Assembly (NCBI GenBank): GCA_032716605.1 | Contig: CM064506.1 | Coordinates: 2,520,371-2,584,370, forward strand | DNA length: 64,000 bases | Direction: 5' to 3' | Source of the DNA: Paralithodes platypus | Lineage: Eukaryota > Arthropoda > Malacostraca > Decapoda > Lithodidae | In this document: positions 33,395-43,834 of the stretch, piece after piece | Numbering within the stretch: the stretch's first letter is position 1 | Layout of the letters: every line of letters starts with the position of its first letter | The notes under the pieces: model-generated | What the model saw: the letters and a program-made list of their open reading frames with translations, nothing else | The model's database searches: none | What the model was told of the DNA's origin: nothing | Translations under genes and position numbers: made by a program

Positions 33395-33735
33395 GGATCC
33401 CCTTCTCCTTCAGTTTTCAGATATTAACACGTTCGGCCCATTAGTTCGGCGATTTTAAGATTTGTTACCCCTTCTCTTTGTCAATATCAAGACTTTTCGT
33501 GTCATTTAGGTGTCAATTTTTTCCTGGCGAGCGATAACGAGTAATTTAGGAGGAACTGGCCTTTGGGACTTTTTTTCTACCGAAAAATACAAATATTTTG
33601 AAGGGGGAACCTGTTTTTTGTTTAAGTCGATTGAGATAGTCTATACCTTTCTAATTCCCACAGATCCTTCCTAAACTGCCAAAAATCGTCTAATGATAGC
33701 CAATATAAACTGTGAAAATGTGTCTTAGCGGAGTT
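33356..33735 (+). mobile_element. Truncated family D MITE joined to half a family A MITE
   Basis: D: TTAAGGGGGGATTTT... (T-run 33368-33394), GGATCCCCTTCTCCTTCAG, CTGGCGAGCGATAACGAG, TTTTGAAGGGGGAACC. From about 33624 family A takes over: GATTGAGATAGTCTA, CAGATCCTTCCTAAACTGCC, AATCGTCTAATGATAGCC. Confidence 0.7.
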
Positions 33736-33775
33736 TTAATTTGGCAGATTATAATTTTTCAAATAAGTAATATTT

Positions 33776-34033
33776 CAGGGGGGATGGGCGTATTTATTTG
33801 CTCATTTATGTATTTTTTATTATTTTTTAGTTTCCTCCCTAGGCCTCCATCAAGCTTTAAGAAAAGCACCCCCTCAAGACCCTCCTTCAAGATAAATTTG
33901 TACATTTTTCTATAGAAAATTTTCCCGGCAATATTGACAAAGAAATGGGGCGAAAGGTCTTAAAATCGCCAAACTAATGGGGCTAAATATGAGGAAGAAG
34001 GGGGACAAGAAAAACGAACCATTCCCCCATAAG
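33776..34033 (-). mobile_element. Family D MITE, deleted copy
   Basis: In inverted order: CCTCCCTAGGCCTCCATCAA, CCCTCCTTCAAGATAAATTT, AAATTTTCCCGGCAATATTG (the hairpin and GCGAGCGATAGC block are deleted), ATGGGGCTAAATATGAGG. Confidence 0.75.
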
Positions 34034-34261
34034 GAAGTATTGCCTGGAGTACTGATTATAATATTACCAGTTCCAACACACATAATAGTGAATCCTAACA
34101 CTACTGGGAATATATTATTTTCATTGAAACATATTTTCTGTATATTTCTGCAAATTATTATTCTTTTAATCAGTGCATTTAATCTAAAATGCAATTATAA
34201 ATTAGCATGCCTGGTAATTAGACACAATTTCACATTTTTTTTTTTTTTTTTTCTATGTGAT

Positions 34262-34560
34262 TGAGGGAGGCAAAAGGCATAACTGCCTATAGCGAGTGCC
34301 TCCCCCATAGTTGAAAGAGTGACAGGGCCAAAATCAAGGGACGTTCGAGCCAAAATGCCTGGACACACGGAGTTTGAAGCAATTTAAGTCATAGGAAGAG
34401 GGAAAGACTGATTCTGGGAGAGAGTTCCAGAGCTCAGCTGTTGAGTAGAAGAAAGTTTGAGAGTAACGTTTCACTCTTGGGTTGGAGAGTTGCACAGAGT
34501 AGGGGTGGGATTGAGTTGCAAGACGGGTACCACGTGCCCTACGTAAAGGAGGTGATATAC
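34262..34560 (-). pseudogene. LINE C-terminus and 3' UTR with stem-loop
   Basis: On minus the frame reads RRARGTRLATQSHPYSVQLS, NPRVKRYSQTFFYSTAELWN and SLPESVFPSSYDLNCFKLRV, then SRHFGSNVP and a stop at about 34338. This is the conserved post-RT tail of a LINE clade found widely in crustaceans. After the stop, GGGAGGCACTCGCTATAGGC, AGTTATGCCTTTTGCCTCCC folds into a stem-loop, followed by a poly(A) (T-run on plus at 34237-34253). Confidence 0.8.
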
Positions 34561-34575
34561 ATTATATACATGATA

Positions 34576-34580
34576 TACAT

Positions 34581-34643
<63 letters not shown>

Positions 34644-34910
34644 TACCACCACCATGAACTAAAACACCAGCTGGTATAATAACACATACTCTGGTTGTCT
34701 CCCGTTACTACCACTACCACCACCATTACCACTACCACACCACCACCACCACCACCAGGAACTAACACATCAGGTGGTATAATAACACATATACTGGTGG
34801 TCTCCCGTTACTACCACATCCCACCACTACCACCAAACTACCACCACTACCACCACCATGAACTAACACACCAGGTGGTATAATAACACACTGGTTGTCT
34901 CCCGTTATAT
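34576..34910. repeat. (TA)n microsatellite and three diverged tandem units rich in ACC
   Basis: TA repeats span 34576-34640. From 34651, three units share GAACTAACACATCAGGTGG, TATAATAACACA, TGGTTGTCTCCCGTTA and variable (ACC)n stretches. Confidence 0.88.
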
Positions 34911-35104
34911 TTGATGACCTGGCCACTGTGTCTCTCTTCTCTCGCTACTTTAAAGCTCTAGTTGTTACATACTTGTATTCTGGACCTACTGCATGGCTGC
35001 TTTTAGTGGGATTTTTGTGAGTGATTGTACTTTGAAGCTATAATTACTAGTTACCCATTTGTATTCGTATCATGGGTGACTTCTGTACAAATTAAAATGA
35101 TATT

Positions 35105-35265
35105 GAAATAAGAATTCTAAGTGATCTCGATAGGCCCGGGGGCCTGTGCTGATATATGCTGAATTTGGTTCTGTCATTTCAACTTTGGGAGAGACACTTA
35201 TTACAGGCAGCTTTGCCTTTTGTCTCTCATTTACATATACAAAACTATTATATTATATTTATAAG
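35105..35265 (+). mobile_element. LINE 3' UTR fragment with intact stem-loop
   Basis: GGGAGAGACACTTATTACAG GCAGCTTTGCCTTTTGTCTC TC: an outer stem GAGAGACA/TGTCTCTC and an inner stem GGCA/TGCC. An A-rich tail follows. It lies next to the left edge of the 147-bp satellite. Confidence 0.75.
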
Positions 35266-35326
35266 GTGTTCGAAAAGGAGCAGCATATCATATGCAATCT
35301 CATTCAAACCAGAGTTAATCCAATAA

Positions 35327-38300
35327 CTCCCAACACAGTCCACTACTAACATAGACTGTATCTTACACACCAGTACCGGTACAGTGCCACCTGGTGCCAA
35401 TATTGTGACCACCATACCGGTCAGAGCCTTCCTTGGACAGTATTGATATTATGGTGCTAGACCCTCCCCATGGGTCCCAACACAGTCCACTACTAACATA
35501 GACTGTATCTTACACACCAGTACCGGTACAGTGCCACCTGGTGCCAATATTGTGACCACCATACCGGTCAGAGCCTTCCCTGGACAGTATTGATATTATG
35601 GTGCTAGACCCTCCCCATGGGTCCCAACACAGTCCACTACTAACATAGACTGTATCTTACACACCAGTACCGGTACAGTGCCACCTGGTGCCAATAGTGT
35701 GACCACCATACCGGTCAGAGCCTTCCCTGGACACTATTGATATTATGGTGCTAGACCCTCCCCATGGGTCCCAACACAGTCCACTACTAACATAGACTGT
35801 ATCTTACACACCAGTACCGGTACAGTGCCACCTGGTGCCAATATTGTGACCACCATACCGGTCAGAGCCTTCCCCGGACAGTATTGATATTATGGTGCTA
35901 GACCCTCCCCATGGGTCCCAACACAGTCCACTACTAACATAGACTGTATCTTACACACCAGTACCGGTACAGTACCACCTGGTGCCAATATTGTGACCAC
36001 CATACCGGTCAGAGCCTTCCCTTGACAGTATTGATATTATGGTGCTAGACCCTCCCCATGGGTCCCAACACAGTCCACTACTAACATAGACTGTATCTTA
36101 CACACCAGTACCGGTACAATGCCACCTGGTGCCAATATTGTGACCACCATACCGGTCAGAGCCTTCCCTGGACAGTATTGATATTATGGAGCTAGACCCT
36201 CCCCATGGGTCCCAACACAGTCCACTACTAACATAGACTGTATCTTACACACCAGTACCGGTACAGTGCCACCTGGTGCCAATATTGTGACCACCATACC
36301 GGTCAGAGCCTTCCCTTGACAGTATTGATATTATGGTGCTAGACCCTCCCCATGGGTCCCAACACAGTCCACTACTAACATAGACTGTATCTTACACACC
36401 AGTACCGGTACAGTGCCACCTGGTGCCAATATTGTGACCACCATACCGGTCAGAGCCTTCCCTGGACAGTATTGATAATATGGTGCTAGACCCTCCCCAT
36501 GGGTCCCAACACAGTCCACTACTAACATAGACTGTATCTTACACACCAGTACCGGTACAGTGCCACCTGGTGCCAATATTGTGACCACCATACCGGTCAG
36601 AGCCTTCCCTTAAAAGTATTGATATTATGGTGCTAGACCCTCCCCATGGGTCCCAACACAGTCCACTACTAACATAGACTGTATCTTACACACCAGTACC
36701 GGTACAGTGCCACCTGGTGCCAATATTGTGACCACCATACCGGTCAGAGCCTTCTCTGGACAGTATTGATATTATGGTGCTAGACCCTCCTCATGGGTCC
36801 CAACACATCCACTACTAACATAGACTGTATCTTACACACCAGTACCGGTACAGTGCCACCTGGTGCCAATATTGTGACCACCATACCGGTTAGAGCCTTC
36901 CCTTAACAGTATTGATATTATGGTGCTAGACCCTCCCCATGGGTCCCAACACAGTCCACTACTAACATAGACTGTATCTTACACACCAGTACCGGTACAG
37001 TGCCACCTGGTGCCAATATTGTGACCACCATACCGGTCAGAGCCTTCCCTTGACAGTATTGATATTATGGTGCTAGACCCTCCCCATGGGTCCCAACACA
37101 GTCCACTACTAACATAGACTGTATCTTACACACCAGTACCGGTACAGTGCCACCTGGTGCCAATATTGTGACCACCATACCGGTCAGAGCCTTCCCTTAA
37201 AAGTATTGATATTATGGTGCTAGACCCTCCCCATGGGTCCCAACACAGTCCACTACTAACATAGACTGTATCTTACACACCAGTACCGGTACAGTGCCAC
37301 CTGGTGCCAATATTGTGACCACCATACCGGTCAGATCCTTCCCTTGACAGTATTGATATTATGGTGCTAGACCTTCCCCATGGGTCCCAACACAGTCCAC
37401 TACTAACATAGACTGTATCTTACACACCAGTACCGGTACAGTGCCACCTGGTGCCAATATTGTGACCACCATACCGGTCAGAGCCTTCCCTGGACAGTAT
37501 TGATATTATGGTGCTAGACCCTCCCCATGGGTCCCAACACAGTCCACTACTAACATAGACTGTATCTTACACACCAGTACCGGTACAGTGCCACCTGGTG
37601 CCAATATTGTGACCGCCATACCGGTCAGAGCCTTCCCTTGACAGTATTGATATTATGGTGCTAGACCCTCCCCATGGGTCCCAACACAGTCCACTACTAA
37701 CATAGACTGTATCTTACACACCAGTACCGGTACAGTGCCACCTGGTGCCAATATTGTGACCACCATACCGGTCAGATCCTTCCCTGGACAGTATTGATAT
37801 TATGGTGCTAGACCCTCCCCATGGGTCCCAACACAGTCCACTACTAACATAGACTGTATCTTACACACCAGTACCGGTACAGTGCCACCTGGTGCCAATA
37901 TTGTGACCACCATACCGGTCAGAGCCTTCCCTGGACAGTATTGATATTATGGTGCTAGACCCTCCCAATGGGTCCCAACACAGTCCACTACTAACATAGA
38001 CTGTATCTTATACACCAGTACCGGTACAGTGCCACCTGGTGCCAATATTGTGACCACCATACCGGTCAGAGCCTTCCCTGGACAGTATTGATATTATGGT
38101 GCTAGACCCTCCCCATGGGTCCCAACACAGTCCACTACTAACATAGACTGTATCTTACACACCAGTACCGGTACAGTGCCACCTGGTGCCAATATTGTGA
38201 CCACCATACCGATCAGAGCCTTCTCTGGACAGTATTGATATTATGGTGCTAGACCCTCCCCATGGGTCCCAACACAGTCCACTACTAACATAGACTGTAT

Positions 38301-41031
38301 CTTACACACCAGTACCGGTACAGTGCCACCTGGTGCCAATATTGTGACTACCATACCGGTCAGAACCTTCTCTGGACAGTATTGATATTATGGTGCTAGA
38401 CCCTCCCCATGGGTCCCAACACAGTCCACTACTAACATAGACTGTATCTTACACACCAGTACCGGTACAGTGCCACCTGGTGCCAATATTGTGACCACCA
38501 TACCGGTCAGAGCCTTCCCTTGACAGTATTGATATTATGGTGCTAGACCCTCCCCATGGGTCCCAACACAGTCCACTACTAACATAGACTGTATCTTACA
38601 CACCAGTACCGGTACAGTGCCACCTGGTGCCAATATTGTGACCACCATACCGGTCAGAGCCTTCCCTGGACAGTATTGATAATATGGTGTTAGACCCTCC
38701 CCATGGGTCCCAACACAGTCCACTACTAACATAGACTGTATCTTACACACCAGTACCGGTACAGTGCCACCTGGTGCCAATATTGTGACCACCATACCGG
38801 TCAGAGCCTTCCCTTAACAGTATTGATATTATGGTGCTAGACCCTCCCCATGGGTCCCACCACAGTCCACTACTAACATTGACTGTATCTTACACACCAG
38901 TACCGGTACAGTGCCACCTGGTGCCAATATTGTGACCACCATACCGGTCAGAGCCTTCCCTTGACAGTATTGATATTATGGTGCTAGACCCTCCCCATGG
39001 GTCCCAACACAGTCCACTACTAACATAGACTGTATCTTACACACCAGTACCGGTACAGTGCCACCTGGTGCCAATATTGTGACCACCATACCGGTCAGAG
39101 CCTTCTCTGGACAGTATTGATAGTATGGTGCTAGACCCTCCCCATGGATCCCAACACAGTCCACTACTAACATAGACTGTATCTTACACACCAGTACCGG
39201 TACAGTGCCACCTGGTGCCAATATTGTGACCACCATACCGGTCACAGCCTTCCCTTGACAGTATTGATATTATGGTGCTAGACCCTCCCCATGGGTCCCA
39301 ACACAGTCCACTACTAACGTAGACTGTATCTTACACACCAGTACCGGTACAGTGCCACTTGGTGCCAATATTGTGACCACCATACCGGTCAGAGCCTTCC
39401 CCGGACAGTATTGATATTATGGTGCTAGACCCTCCCCAAGGGTCCCAACATAGTCCACTACTAACATAGACTGTATCTTACACACCAGTACCGGTACAGT
39501 GCCACCTGGTGCCAATATTGTGACCACCATACCGGTCAGAGCCTTCCCTGGACAGTATTGATATTATGGTGCTAGACTCTCCCCATGGGTCCCAACACAG
39601 TCCACTACTAATATAGACTGTATCTTACACACCAGTACCGGTACAGTGCCACCTGGTGCCAATATTGTGACCACCATACCGGTCAGATCCTTCCCCGGAC
39701 AGTATTGATATTATGGTGCTAGACCTTCCCCATGGGTCCCAACACAGTCCACTACTAACATAGACTGTATCTTACACAACAGTACCGGTACAGTGCCACC
39801 TGGTGCCAATATTGTGACCACCATACAGGTCAGAGCCTTCCCCGGACAGTATTGATATTATGGTGCTAGACCCTCCCCATGGGTCCCAATACAGTCCACT
39901 ACTAACATAGACTGTATCTTACACACCAGTACCGGTACAGTGCCACCTGGTGCCAATATTGTGACCACCATACCGGTCAGAGCCTTCCCTTGACAGTATT
40001 GATATTATGGTGCTAGACCCTCCACATGGGTCCCAACACAGTCCACTACTAACATAGACTGTATCTTACACACCAGTACCGGTACAGTGCCACCTGGTGC
40101 CAATATTGTGACCACCATACCGGTCAGAGCCTTCCCTGGACAGTATTGATATTATGGTGCTAGACCCTCCCCAAGGATCCCAACATAGTCCACTACTAAC
40201 ATAGACTGTATCTTACACACCAGTATCGGTACAGTGCCACCTGGTGCCAATATTGTGACCACCATACCGGTCAAAGCCTTCCCTGGACAGTATTGATATT
40301 ATGGTGCTAGACCCTCCCCATGGGTCCCAACACAGTCCACTACTAACATAGCCTGTATCTTACACACCAGTACCGATACAGTGCCACCTGGTGCCAATAT
40401 TGTGACCACCATACCGGTCAGAGCCTTCTCTGGACAGTATTGATATTATGGTGCTAGACCCTCCCCATGGGTCCCAACACAGTCCACTACTAACATAGAC
40501 TGTATCTTACACACCAGTACCGGTGCAGTGCCACCTGGTGCCAATATTGTGACCACCATACCGGTCAGAGCCTTCCCTTGACAGTATTGATATTATGGTG
40601 CTAGACCCTCCCCATGGGTCCCAACACAGTCCACTACTAACATAGACTGTATCTTACACACCAGTACCGGTACAGTGCCACCTGGTGCTAATATTGTGAC
40701 CACCATACCGGTCAGAGCCTTTCCTTGACAGTATTGATAATATGGTGCTAGACCCTGCCCATGGGTCCCAACACAGTCCACTACTAACATAGACTGTATC
40801 TTACACACCAGCACTGGTACAGTGCCACCTGGTGCTAATATTGTGACCACCATACCGGTCAGAGCCTTCCCTGGACAGTATTGATATTGTGGTGCTAGAT
40901 CCTCCCCATGGGTCCCAACACAGTCCACTACTAACATAGACTGTATCTTACACACCAGTACCGGTACAGTGCCACCTGGTGCCGATATTGTGACCACCAT
41001 ACCGGTCAGAGCCTTCCCTGGACAGTATTGA
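35327..41031. repeat. 147-bp satellite array, about 39 monomers
   Basis: The monomer start CAACACAGTCCACTACTAAC occurs at 35331, 35478 and 35625, and every 147 bp thereafter with rare single-base gaps (e.g. near 36805). Each monomer includes CAGTACCGGTACAGTG, a 10-bp perfect palindrome, and CATACCGGTCAG. Divergence between monomers is a few percent. Rare variants such as CCCTTAAAAG recur four monomers apart (36610 and 37197), which points to block duplication. 147 is a multiple of three, so a 49-codon frame on minus stays open where TAA in the unit is changed; this is incidental. Confidence 0.97.
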
Positions 41032-41062
41032 TGCTCTGAAATTCTCTCCCAGAATCAGCCAA
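41032..41062 (+). mobile_element. Short LINE fragment at the right satellite edge
   Basis: GCTCTGAAATTCTCTCCCAG AATCAG matches the WNSLPES region of the LINE tail at 34262-34560 (there on minus). Confidence 0.7.
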
Positions 41063-41167
41063 ATTATGCAAATTATAATACATGCAAATGTTTAGTTATT
41101 ATTGTTATTATTAGTTATTTGTAACTTGTACGGACCTCCTAGTTACCAAAGTAGAAAAAACAAATTT

Positions 41168-41355
41168 AAGGATAACATTTCTGGACCCCATCTCCCTCAT
41201 GTTTAACCTCATTAGTTTTTATATTTTAAGACGTTTGCTCCATTAGCTTGGTGATTTTAAGACCTGTTGTGCCAGATCCTTCCTAAATTGTATAATATCG
41301 TCTAACCATAGCCAGAACTAACCGTCAAAACGCGTCAAATCTTCTAAGGGTTTAT
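41168..41355 (+). mobile_element. Family D fragment joined to half a family A MITE
   Basis: D: CTGGACCCCATCTCCCTCAT GTTTAACC, GGTGATTTTAAGACC; A: CAGATCCTTCCTAAATTG, ATCGTCTAACCATAGCCAG, ending near TCTAAGGGTTTA. The D-A order is as at 33356-33735, though the breakpoints differ. Confidence 0.65.
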
Positions 41356-41410
41356 ACAAAAATATGAAACTTATATCTGCAAGATATACTATACTAAGTT
41401 ATATAATTAA

Positions 41411-41847
41411 TTCTCTCATTACCGGCGACGTCTTTTATATTGGATTTCAGCTACGTTAACCCTTTCACGCATTTATGACGCAGAGATTGCCAGATTAGCA
41501 ATAAGAAATAGAGTTCTCTCACTCTTATAATTACCTCTCCAAAATTAGTTTCTGCCCACAGCTAACTCAAAGACAACTGCAGAGGTTGAAGTAACTAAAC
41601 TAAAGGTTTCTAAATACCCCTGATGGTAACAAAGGCTTTAAAGTATCCCCAATATGCTCAAAATCGCGTCATATGTCGGAGAGGGTTAAGATGATTTGAT
41701 ATAGCTTAAGAAGGATATACGGTAGCTAAAAGGATTAATTGAGATAGTCTTTAGCCTTTTAATTGGTAGACGTCCTATTGAAGCTGACTAAAATCGCCTA
41801 ATACTTGCCAGAATATAATGACAAGGACGTCACCGGTACTGAATGCG
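41411..41847. mobile_element. Family A MITE, copy 12, split by a nested element
   Basis: TTAA lies at 41407-41410 and 41848-41851. The left end TTCTCTCATTACCGGCGACG and right end GGACGTCACCGGTACTGAAT are inverted. The interruption is at a TTAA (41456-41459) created in the block that in other copies reads TATTTAGACGATTTT. Confidence 0.82.
41460..41685. mobile_element. Nested TTAA element (family B, 226 bp)
   Basis: TTAA lies at 41456-41459 and 41686-41689. The ends are CCCTTTCACGCATTTATGAC and, inverted, CCCTCTCCGACATATGACGC. No coding capacity. CCC...GGG termini and TTAA fit piggyBac-type mobilisation. Confidence 0.8.
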
Positions 41848-41887
41848 TTAACAACATATTTCAGGACAAAATCATCGCAGCAGTTAA

Positions 41888-42368
<481 letters not shown>

Positions 42369-42535
42369 AAGAAAAAAACTTACTGTGACATATCGAAAAT
42401 TGTCGAAAACCCCCTCTCGTGTAACCCCCTGCCGTAGAAAGTCTAACATTATGATAGAATTATGATATCTGTACTGTACATGGGAGGTGTCGCAAGGGTG
42501 ATTAGCATTAGTTTCACCTGTCGGCATGGAATTAT

Positions 42536-42625
42536 TCTATCTATCTATCAAGTTATCTGTCTATTTGTCTATCTGTCTTTCTATCTATCTATCTATCTAT
42601 TTGTCTTTCTATATATCTATCTATT
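42536..42625. repeat. (TCTA)n/(TCTG)n tetranucleotide repeat
   Basis: Direct reading of imperfect CTATCTATCTGTCT units. Confidence 0.9.
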
Positions 42626-42830
42626 TGTGGACGGGGTTGGGACAGAATTGAAACAATTAAAACAACAATAGGTTGGCCATAAATCGTGAACTCCAACCTT
42701 TGTAACTCAAAAAGGGCTACATCAATTTGAATGTAAATTACCACACCTATTCCCTGGCTGATCCTTCCCAAATGTTATAATTATTAGATCGATTACTCTA
42801 GTCGTTTGTGAGTTATAGAGGTTAATGTTC

Positions 42831-43040
42831 AGTCGCGCTAATAAGTCATGTTTCGGCTGTCATTACGTTTGGCTCGCTCTGTGCTGTATTAATGTCTTTC
42901 AGATGTTGAATTGGGTGGGTAAGTGTAGGAACATGTTTGTATATCTCACTTGAAATGAATACATTAAGTTTAGATGATGTCGATACCAATTATTGATCAA
43001 AATATACTTTGTGCCGAGACATCACTTATTAGGCCGACTG
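42831..43040 (-). mobile_element. Family F MITE (210 bp), copy 2
   Basis: On minus it starts CAGTCGGCCTAATAAGTGAT GTCTCGG; the other end is CAGTCGCGCTAATAAGTCAT. It has the same length and inner sequence as 32861-33070. Its end is immediately followed by the TTAA of the next MITE. Confidence 0.85.
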
Positions 43041-43044
43041 TTAA

Positions 43045-43322
43045 GGGGAGGCTGGCCGTTTGTTTGGTCTATTAATTCATTTATTCATATATTTCTTTAG
43101 TTTTCTCCCTAGACCTCCATCAAGCTTAGAAAAACACTCCCTAGACACCCCTTCAAGATAAATTTCCCGGCCGAAGGCCGGTTCCTCTTTAAAATGCAGG
43201 CTCGCTATCGCTCGCCAGGCAATACTCGACACCTAAATGGCACGAAACGTCTTATAATCTAAAAACAAAATGGGGCTAAACATGAGGGAGAAGGAGGTCC
43301 ATAAAAACGGTCTTCCTCCCCT
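43045..43322 (-). mobile_element. Family D MITE, copy with both ends
   Basis: TTAA at 43041-43044, then GGGGAGGCTGGCCGTTTGTT; CCTAGACCTCCATCAAGCTT; hairpin CCCGGCCGAAGGCCGGTTCC; GGCTCGCTATCGCTCGCCAG; right end GGTCTTCCTCCCC, then CTAA. Confidence 0.85.
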
Positions 43323-43419
43323 AAAGAGTTTTGGCCTGCCTATGTGGAACAGGGTATAGGACATAAATCCTGGCCGTAAGTTTTCGAAGCTACCTTTTCT
43401 TCTACCTTCACCTGTGAGC

Positions 43420-43624
43420 CAGTGTCACACTATCGCTTTTTCCGACAATTTTAGATGAGCAAGTTTGTTCTCATAATATTTTGAGGCTTTTTCACATTGT
43501 AATCGGAAACTAGACTGAAGTTGGATTATTCTACGTGGTTGATTTCTGGTATGCCATAAATTTTGAAGATGCAAAACTACAATTGCTCATAAAAATTGAC
43601 GGGAAAAGAGCTGATGTGACACTG
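43420..43624. mobile_element. Family H MITE (about 205 bp)
   Basis: The ends are CAGTGTCACACTATCGC and, inverted, CAGTGTCACATCAGCTC; inner CGACAATTTTAGATGAGCAA pairs with TTGCTCATAAAAATTGACG. The segment CGGAAACTAGACTGA recurs at 57507, marking a second, partial copy. CAGTG ends resemble hAT. Confidence 0.75.
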
Positions 43625-43834
43625 AGCTTAGGGTCTTGGTATACTGGGAGCAGCCAACCAATCAGCGTGTAGCAGAGGTGCACTCACAGCTACCTGGGTG
43701 AAGCTGCTACCTTTACGTCCGCACTAGAGATCACGATATGCAACATCTAATCCAGCTTGCTGATTGATCCATCTTTGCAGTGCTCGTAAGTCTTTCCTTT
43801 TTACTCCCACAATTATTCTTATCATCAACTTAGA
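43625..43834. other. Unassigned, with CCAAT-type motif
   Basis: AACCAATCAGCG (43657) lies in a slightly GC-richer stretch; no exon or transcript start can be supported. Confidence 0.3.

Noticed and set aside
36331..41000. 49-residue repeated protein on the minus strand of the 147-bp satellite
   Set aside because: The unit is a multiple of three and most monomers contain an in-frame TAA; open only where TAA is mutated. No start, splice or conservation signal.
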